Notes under the pieces: model-generated | What the model was told of the DNA's origin: nothing | Databases searched by the model: none | Seen by the model: the letters and a program-made list of their open reading frames with translations, nothing else | Assembly (NCBI RefSeq): GCF_003977685.1 | Contig: NZ_RYZH01000028.1 | Span: 1-64,000 of the forward strand | Origin: Tautonia sociabilis | Lineage (GTDB): Bacteria > Planctomycetota > Planctomycetia > Isosphaerales > Isosphaeraceae | Direction of reading: 5' to 3' | Length of the DNA stretch: 64,000 nt | Program-made: the position numbers and the translations under genes | Shown: positions 58,724-64,000 of the stretch, one piece after another | How the letters are laid out: the number at the start of each line of letters is the position of its first letter | Position numbering within the stretch: position 1 is the stretch's first letter

Positions 58724-59893
58724 TCAGCCGAGCACCGGCAGCGAGGCCGTTCGCTGCTTCTGCTGCTGCTTCCTCAGGTACGACTCCAGCGCGGGGGTGT
58801 CTTCCTCGAACCGCTGGACTTCCTCCCAGAGGGCCTCCACCATGTCCTCCTCCTTGACGTGGCGGATGGGCACTCCTCGCTTGAAGATCACGCCCTTGCC
58901 GCTGCCGGCGGCGATGCCGATGTCGGCCTCCTTGGCCTCGCCGAAGCCGTTGACCAGGCAGCCCAGGATGCTGATGCGGAGCGGGTTCTTCAGCCCCTTC
59001 ATGCGCTGCTCGACCTCGGCGACGATTCGCTCCAGGTCGATGTCCAGCCGGCCGCAGGTCGGGCAGGCGACCACCTCCGGCTCGTTGATCCGGCGGCTGG
59101 TGGCCCGGAGGATGTCGAACCCGGCCTTCACCTCGGGCACCGGGTCTCCCAGCAGGCTGACCCGGATCGTGTCGCCGATCCCCTTGAGCAGGATCGCCCC
59201 GATGCCGGCGGCGCTCTTGATCGTCCCGTACTCTCGGGAGCCGGCCTCGGTGATGCCGACGTGCGTGGGGTAGTCGCTCTGCTCGGCGAACAGCGAGTAG
59301 CACGCCACGGCCGTGGGCACGTGGCTGGCCTTGAGGCTGACGATGATCTGGTTGTAACCCAGGGACTCGGCGATCTCGATGTGCCGAAGGGCGCTCTCGA
59401 CCATCGCCTCGGGGCAGGGGAAGCCGTACTTCTCGATCAGGTCTTCCTCGAGGCTGCCGCTGTTGACGCCGATCCGCATGGGGACGCCGGCGTCCTTCGC
59501 CTTGCGGACGACCTCCTTGAACCGCTCGACCCCGCCGATGTTCCCCGGGTTGATCCGGATCTTGTCCACCGCTCGTCTCCCGGAGGGGGTGCGGGCCTCC
59601 AGGCAGGCCAGGGCCATGCGGTAGTCGTAGTGGATGTCGGCGATGAGCGGGATCCGGATGTGATCCCGGATCGCCTTGCAGGCCTCCACGTCCTCCTTCT
59701 TGGGCACGGTCACGCGGATGATCTCGCAGCCGGCCTCCTCCAGCCGCCGGATCTGGTCCAGCGTCGCCGCGGCGTCGGCCGTGTCGGTGGTGGTCATCGA
59801 CTGCACCCAGATCGGGTTGTCCCCGCCGACGACGTGGTCGTCGATCCCCACCTCGCGGGTCTTGCGCCGCTGCACCGAGGTCGCGTAGGCCAT
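58724..59893 (-). CDS. ispG: (E)-4-hydroxy-3-methylbut-2-enyl-diphosphate synthase IspG
   Basis: IspG makes HMBPP in the MEP isoprenoid pathway using a [4Fe-4S] cluster. The 389-residue protein is the compact bacterial type. It has NPIWVQSMTTTDT, the barrel segment IRINPGNIG, GVNSGSLEEDLIEKYG, and the cluster cysteines in CPTCGR and ILGCLVNGFGEAKEADIG, with the Glu ligand following. The ATG at 59893 (MAYATSVQRR) is favoured by family length; a TTG 57 bases upstream is possible, and neither has a strong ribosome binding site. The MEP partner genes are not in the window. Confidence 0.95.
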   Translation of the reverse strand: MAYATSVQRRKTREVGIDDHVVGGDNPIWVQSMTTTDTADAAATLDQIRRLEEAGCEIIRVTVPKKEDVEACKAIRDHIRIPLIADIHYDYRMALACLEARTPSGRRAVDKIRINPGNIGGVERFKEVVRKAKDAGVPMRIGVNSGSLEEDLIEKYGFPCPEAMVESALRHIEIAESLGYNQIIVSLKASHVPTAVACYSLFAEQSDYPTHVGITEAGSREYGTIKSAAGIGAILLKGIGDTIRVSLLGDPVPEVKAGFDILRATSRRINEPEVVACPTCGRLDIDLERIVAEVEQRMKGLKNPLRISILGCLVNGFGEAKEADIGIAAGSGKGVIFKRGVPIRHVKEEDMVEALWEEVQRFEEDTPALESYLRKQQQKQRTASLPVLG

Positions 59894-60425
59894 CGCTGTA
59901 TCGCGTCCGTATCGTTCGGGATGCGTTGGCTTTGCGCGATCTTCACGCAAAGCGGGGCCGACTCGTAAGTTCAGTTATCGTAGTCGAGCCCCGCCCCGCC
60001 ATCAAGGTCGGCCGGCCGTCGGACTCCGCTCCCCGAGCCCTTGGCCGAGGGGGGGGCGATGACGCCTTTCGGTTGGCGTCGGCCGGGCTCCGATGCGGAG
60101 ATCGGCAAGGCTCTTGGGGCTCGGCCGGCGGCCTCGGCCATCGCGGACGGGCCGTTCGGGATCCGGATCGGGCTCGCTCCTCACTCCCGGGGGCCGGATC
60201 AAGGGCGGGCTGGCAACGATTCCGTCCGGAATGGGCCTTGCCGTCTCGAAGTGGTGGGTCTCACCGACCCCAACCCCGGGAATCCTGCCGCTTCGGAAGC
60301 GTCCGATCGGGTCCTGCCGAGATGGTTCCGGAGACCGACCGTGGCTTGCGAGCCGATCGGCCGCTGTCGGGCCGCACTCCCAGAGGCCGACGAGACGACG
60401 CGATCGGGCGGCCCTGGCGAACATG

Positions 60426-60438
60426 GTTCATAATGAAC
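60426..60438 (+). promoter_or_regulatory. palindrome GTTCATAATGAAC, possible operator over a -10 box
   Basis: A perfect 13-base palindrome centred on 60432 contains CATAAT, a plausible -10 element for the methyltransferase gene 180 bases downstream. No good -35 is seen. In such a GC-rich region an AT-rich perfect palindrome stands out. Confidence 0.35.
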
Positions 60439-60474
60439 TTCGACTCCTCGGAGCGTCGGAAGGGACCGGACGAT

Positions 60475-60508
60475 GGGCGCGATCACGTTCGCAATCGCGA
60501 TCGCGCCC
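60475..60508. promoter_or_regulatory. 10-bp stem-loop in the methyltransferase leader
   Basis: GGGCGCGATC (60475-60484) pairs perfectly with GATCGCGCCC (60499-60508) around a 14-base loop. No T-run follows, so it is not a clear intrinsic terminator; it could be a leader structure. Confidence 0.35.
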
Positions 60509-60613
60509 GGGATCGGTCGCCGGGCGATTCCCGGGCGGACGGGCCGGCTGGACTGGCTGGCTCGGCGGCCCAGCGTCGGCGACTGCTTCGATTGACCCGA
60601 GCCGGGGCCGTTG

Positions 60614-61624
60614 ATGCCGCCGATTCCCCAATGGTTGAAGCATGCGCTGTTGCCCGCCTGGAACGGCGGGCATCGCCTGGCCTGGCGTCTCGGGGAACTC
60701 CTCGGCGCGCTGGCGCACCGGCGCTTCGGCCGCTGTGCCGTCTGCGGCCGATGGGGCCCATTCCTTTACCGGCGCTGGGTCATTCGCCCCGAGCTGGAAC
60801 GCCGGGCCGGCGTCTCGGCCGAGGTCGCCGAGGCCTGGGCGCGCAAGGAGTCGAGCGATTGCTCCTTCTGCGGCGCCAAGCTCCGGGCGCGACGCATCGC
60901 CGAGGTCCTGCTGCGGCTCGTCCCCTCCGGAGAGGGCCCTCCCCTCCGATCGATCCGGCAGTGGGTTCGCTCTCCCCAGGCCCGCCGGCTGGTTGTGGCC
61001 GAGGTCAACGAGGTGGAGGGCCTCCACCGGGAGCTGCTCCGGCTCCCCGGGCTGCGCTACAGCGAGTTCCGGGAGGGGGCCGCGCCGGGCTCGGTTGTTG
61101 ATGGCGTTCCGAGCGAGACTTTGGAGCGGCTGTCCTACGACGACGCCTCGATCGACCTGATGATCTCGTCCGAGACGCTCGAGCACGTTCCCGACCTCGA
61201 TGCCGCCCTCGTCGAGATCCGGCGCGTTCTTCGGCCCGGCGGGCGGCACGTCTTCACCGTGCCGATGCTCCCCGGCGTCCCCGAGACGTTCCGACGCGCC
61301 ACCCTGCTCCCCGATGGCTCGGTCGAGCCCCTCGGCCCGATGGTCTGCCACCCTGGAGGCGACTGGGGCTATCCCGTCTTCACCGAGATTGGCGCCGACT
61401 TCCCCGAGCGTCTCCGACGCGCCGGGTTCGAGGTGGACGTCTTCTTCGGGCCGGTCCGCCCGGAGGACGTCTGCCAGGTCTTTTCCTGCCGCAAGCCAAG
61501 CGAGCCGACCGGATCGACCGGCCAGCGCTCGGACCAATTCAAGTCCACACGTCCGAGTTCTTCCAGAAATCAGGATGGTTCCTGGCGTTTGTGGTCCCGT
61601 CCCGCGATGCGAGCCGTTCTCTGA
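60614..61624 (+). CDS. class I methyltransferase-like protein with N-terminal zinc-ribbon cysteines
   Basis: The 336-residue protein has Cys pairs CAVC (41-44) and CSFC (83-86), then a SAM-methyltransferase C-terminal half: DDASIDLMISSETLEHVPD, LVEIRRVLRPGGRHVFTVPML and the FGP-type final strand. This layout (zinc-ribbon, then methyltransferase) occurs in genes for surface polysaccharides. The usual Gly-rich SAM-binding motif I is not evident (RRLVVAEVNEVEG stands in its place), so activity is uncertain. The ATG at 60614 follows a TTG at 60611. A basic Ser/Arg tail ends the protein. Confidence 0.7.
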   Translation: MPPIPQWLKHALLPAWNGGHRLAWRLGELLGALAHRRFGRCAVCGRWGPFLYRRWVIRPELERRAGVSAEVAEAWARKESSDCSFCGAKLRARRIAEVLLRLVPSGEGPPLRSIRQWVRSPQARRLVVAEVNEVEGLHRELLRLPGLRYSEFREGAAPGSVVDGVPSETLERLSYDDASIDLMISSETLEHVPDLDAALVEIRRVLRPGGRHVFTVPMLPGVPETFRRATLLPDGSVEPLGPMVCHPGGDWGYPVFTEIGADFPERLRRAGFEVDVFFGPVRPEDVCQVFSCRKPSEPTGSTGQRSDQFKSTRPSSSRNQDGSWRLWSRPAMRAVL

Positions 61625-61789
61625 GAGCGATCGTGCTCCGGTCCGCTCCGGATGAGCTTCACTTCAGAGCGGTCCCTCGGAAGGAGAACCCCGGATCGGG
61701 TTCCTCCCCCTCGGCGGGCAAGGGAATCCTGCCGAGGCCGGGACGAGCCGTCCTCTGCCCGTGCCGAGAGTGGCTGCTCCGCTCACGCC

Positions 61790-61817
61790 TTGCCCGCTCG
61801 GGGGGCCGGGCTACAAT
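61790..61817 (+). promoter_or_regulatory. putative promoter of larC
   Basis: TTGCCC (61790-61795) and TACAAT (61812-61817) are 16 bases apart, about 40 bases upstream of the GTG start. Confidence 0.5.
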
Positions 61818-61857
61818 CGAGGCACGCCCGAGCCGGGCGGGAAAGGGACGCTCACCC

Positions 61858-63153
61858 GTGCGCATCGCCTACTTCGACTGCTTCAGCGGCATCTCCGGCG
61901 ACATGACCCTCGGCGCCCTGGTCGACGCCGGGGTCGACCCGCAGGTCATCGTCGGCGCCGTCGGCCGGCTTGGCCTGGAGTTCGAGTTGACGTTCGAGAC
62001 CGTCCGCCGAGGAGGCTTCCGGGCCTCCTACGCCCGGGTGGTCGCTCCCGAGGAGCACGCCCACCGCCACCTGCACCACATCGAGGCGATGATCGACCGG
62101 GCCGAATTGCCCCCTCGCCAGGCCGAACTGGCCAAGCGCATCTTCACCCGGCTGGGCGAGGCCGAGGCGAACGCCCACGGCATGGACGTCCGCAAGGTCC
62201 ACTTCCATGAGGTCGGCGCCGTCGACTCGATTGTCGACATCGTGGGGGCCGCCGTCGGGCTCGACCTGCTGGGCGTCGATCGCTTCGAGGCCAGCCCCAT
62301 CCCTCCCGGCCGGGGTTCCGTGATGGCCGCCCACGGCCGGATGCCCCTGCCCGCCCCCGGCACCGCCGAGCTGCTCCGGGGCGTCCCGCTGGCCGACTCC
62401 CCCGTCGAGATGGAGCTGACCACCCCCACCGGCGCCGCCATCGTCTCCACCATCTGCGAGCGGTTCGGCCCCCTGCCGGCGATGACCATCGACGCGATCG
62501 GCCACGGCGCCGGCACCAGGGAGATTCCTGGTCAGGCGAACATCGTCCGGCTCTTCGTCGGCACCGCCGCCGAGTCCCCCGACGCCGACCGGGTCTGGGT
62601 CCTCGAAACCAACCTCGACGACCTGGCCGGCGAGCTCGTCGGCTACACCACGACCCGGCTCCTGGAGGCCGGCGCGCTCGACGCCTTCGTCACGCCCATC
62701 TACATGAAGAAGAACCGCCCCGGCGTGATGATCTCGGTCCTTTGCACCGAGGCCATCGCGAGCGAGCTGGAGGCGATCCTCTTCCGAGAGACGACCACCC
62801 TGGGCGTCCGCCGCTACCCGGTCAGTCGCCACAAGATGCGCCGCAAGGCCGCGGAGGTCATGACCCCGCTCGGCCCCATCAAGGGCAAGCTCGGCTGGCT
62901 CGGCGACCGTCCCCCCACCTTCAGCCCCGAGTACGACGACTGCGCCCGGGTCGCCTCCGAGCGCGGCGTCCCGCTCCGGGAGGTCTACCGCCTGGCCCTC
63001 GAAGCGCATGCCGCCGCCGGCGCCGCTCCGGCCGCCGCCTCCCCCGAATCCCGGGGCGAGAGCCAGGCCCACGACCACCATCACCACCACGACCACCACC
63101 ACGACCACGACCACCACCACCACGACCACGGGCACCCTCACCACGAGGACTGA
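61858..63153 (+). CDS. larC: nickel pincer cofactor biosynthesis protein LarC
   Basis: LarC inserts nickel into the pyridinium-dithiocarboxylate cofactor of lactate racemase-type enzymes. The 431-residue protein is one uninterrupted chain: RIAYFDCFSGISGDMTLGAL at the N-terminus, VHFHEVGAVDSIVDIVG, ELTTPTGAAIV, and the C-terminal CTP-binding half with ETNLDDLAGELVGY and MKKNRPGVMISVLC. It ends in a tail with 18 His in about 28 residues, suited to nickel storage or delivery. In some lactobacilli larC is split by a programmed frameshift; here it is not. The start is GTG at 61858. larA, larB and larE are not in the window. Confidence 0.92.
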   Translation: MRIAYFDCFSGISGDMTLGALVDAGVDPQVIVGAVGRLGLEFELTFETVRRGGFRASYARVVAPEEHAHRHLHHIEAMIDRAELPPRQAELAKRIFTRLGEAEANAHGMDVRKVHFHEVGAVDSIVDIVGAAVGLDLLGVDRFEASPIPPGRGSVMAAHGRMPLPAPGTAELLRGVPLADSPVEMELTTPTGAAIVSTICERFGPLPAMTIDAIGHGAGTREIPGQANIVRLFVGTAAESPDADRVWVLETNLDDLAGELVGYTTTRLLEAGALDAFVTPIYMKKNRPGVMISVLCTEAIASELEAILFRETTTLGVRRYPVSRHKMRRKAAEVMTPLGPIKGKLGWLGDRPPTFSPEYDDCARVASERGVPLREVYRLALEAHAAAGAAPAAASPESRGESQAHDHHHHHDHHHDHDHHHHDHGHPHHED

Positions 63154-63641
63154 GGGACGGGGAGGCTGGGGTCCTCCGCCTCCGCACCCGTCGGTTCGGC
63201 GGCTCTCCCCTCGGATGGGTGCTCCGGGGTGTCTTCCACCCGAGTCGGGGCCGACGAGGGCCCGGGGTCCGCAGCCGGGACCTGTGGCACCCGAACCCCG
63301 GCCACCTGCCGTCTCGGTCCCGGCCTCCCGGCCGAGTGGTCCTGGATGACGCCGGGCCGATGACCGACGGGTCGGCCGACGGGTCGCCTTGCCGGGCGTG
63401 GCCTCCCGGCGTAGCATGGTGCCCGAGACCGGCCCCCTCCACGGCGGCCCGCGGCCGGTCGCCCTCGCCGAGATCGGCGCGGAGGTCGGACGGGAATCGA
63501 GGATCACGAGGCTCGTTGGCGTCGTTCGGGTCCTCGGCCGGCTTCGGGGGGATCGGGCCGATCGTTGACGGACAGGCCGGAGCATCCGGGGAGGCCCGGG
63601 CGGGATCGGGGCCGAACCCGGCGGGGATCGAGGAGATCGCG
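63154..63641. other. intergenic region after larC
   Basis: No gene is supported in these 488 bases. A plausible promoter lies at 63389-63417. The region right after larC (63154-63340) is Pro/Gly-codon-like in several frames but matches no family. Confidence 0.4.
63389..63417 (+). promoter_or_regulatory. putative promoter of the right-edge gene
   Basis: TTGCCG (63389-63394) and TAGCAT (63412-63417) are 17 bases apart, giving a start near 63424. Confidence 0.4.
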
Positions 63642-64000
63642 TTGCTCACCGACGGGCCGACCCTCGTCCTGATCGTCCTGGCGGCCGCCGCCGTCGGCTC
63701 GGGGGCGGTCGCCGCGTCCTGGCGGGCCGCTCGACGCTCGTCGATCGAGGCGGGGACCCGGTTCGACCGCCTCGAGGGGCGGCTTGCCGCCATCGAGTCG
63801 GCCCTGCGCCGGCCCCGGACGGACCGGGCGACCGCCGAGTCGGCCGATCGTCCCCGAGCGCGTTCCCCCCGGTCGTCTCCCCCGGGCCGACCGGCATCGA
63901 CCGAGCGGGTCGACCCGCCCGGCCCGGCTCCCCCCGGGCCGATCCTCATCGCCGTGCCCGACCTTTCCGGTTCCCGGCAGGGGGTCGGCACTCAGGCCGA
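63642..64000 (+). CDS. partial membrane-anchored hypothetical protein, cut by the window edge
   Basis: The frame from TTG 63642 stays open to the window edge (at least 119 codons) and has an AGGAG box six bases upstream. The product starts with one membrane helix (PTLVLIVLAAAAVGSGAVAA, about 5-24). A short amphipathic segment (RFDRLEGRLAAIESALRR) of coiled-coil type and a Pro/Arg/Ser-rich linker follow, then PGPILIAVPDLSGS. The family is not recognised and the C-terminus lies beyond the window. Confidence 0.5.
   Translation, partial: MLTDGPTLVLIVLAAAAVGSGAVAASWRAARRSSIEAGTRFDRLEGRLAAIESALRRPRTDRATAESADRPRARSPRSSPPGRPASTERVDPPGPAPPGPILIAVPDLSGSRQGVGTQA

Larger units (their letters stand above)
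59894..60613. other. long intergenic region with palindrome and hairpin
   Basis: No gene is supported in these 720 bases between divergent ispG and the methyltransferase. It holds a 13-base palindrome with a CATAAT core (60426-60438) and a 10-bp perfect stem-loop (60475-60508). Open frames here have no family character. Confidence 0.45.

Noticed and set aside
60041-60433. 130-codon frame in the ispG-methyltransferase gap
   Set aside because: Non-ATG start, Gly/Arg/Pro composition and no family match; it also runs over the palindrome.
63008-63349. frame with a long run of threonines at the larC end
   Set aside because: It is the shifted reading of the His-rich tail codons, not a separate gene.

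Overview
The window is about 70% GC and densely coded on both strands. Its protein families point to a planctomycete of the Isosphaeraceae type, perhaps Tautonia- or Paludisphaera-like (genus is a guess). The markers are a DUF1559 pseudopilin-like protein, a DUF1549/DUF1553 cytochrome-type protein, a surface protein with the LEGRQMLS leader box, a secreted BNR-repeat sialidase, DUF6599 and DUF362 proteins, and a homologue of formaldehyde-activating enzyme. Starts are often GTG or TTG behind strong purine-rich ribosome binding sites. Several promoters have readable TTGACA/TATAAT-like boxes.

Layout. 1-3.4 kb: DEAD-box helicase, two small conserved-looking proteins and a TatD nuclease. 3.7-10.6 kb: a transcription/translation operon, nusA-infB-rbfA, followed by an endonuclease III-like protein; rimP is not in front of nusA. 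11.2-16.9 kb: a secreted fasciclin protein, a terminator, then purSL (fused), an NYN-domain ribonuclease-like gene and purQ. 17-24 kb: a run of minus-strand genes, dut-ruvA-ruvB, a small unknown, a short Fae homologue, a YbaK-type deacylase, a PLP decarboxylase and a sialidase. 24-31 kb: SDR, DUF4149, DHH phosphoesterase, DUF1559, M32 carboxypeptidase and a membrane protein. 31.5-35 kb: a TIM-barrel sugar isomerase/epimerase and a large cytochrome-type protein. 35.1-35.5 kb: a tRNA-Lys(UUU) gene split by a 310-nt group I intron. 35.5-42 kb: HTH regulator, surface protein, GT-C-like membrane protein and xylose isomerase. 42.2-48.3 kb: a Cys-rich small protein, an RND heavy-metal efflux pair and a secreted unknown. 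48.4-55 kb: a TlpA-like protein without its cysteines, nusB-PHP phosphoesterase, macro-domain protein, ftsY and a DUF6599 protein. 54.9-64 kb: DUF362 and a NapH-like polyferredoxin, a YacP-like NYN protein, ispG, a zinc-ribbon methyltransferase, larC with a His-rich tail, and a partial gene at the right edge.

Most of the window is housekeeping: RNA processing and translation (helicase, nusA, infB, rbfA, nusB, ftsY, tRNA-Lys), purine synthesis, DNA repair and recombination, and isoprenoid synthesis. Lineage-specific envelope and redox genes are mixed in. The most unusual item is the group I intron in the anticodon loop of tRNA-Lys(UUU), between U34 and U35. A second theme is enzyme families that keep their fold signature but lack a catalytic residue: the endonuclease III-like protein, the SDR, the TlpA-like protein and the Fae homologue. 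No CRISPR array, insertion sequence, prophage or rRNA gene was seen.
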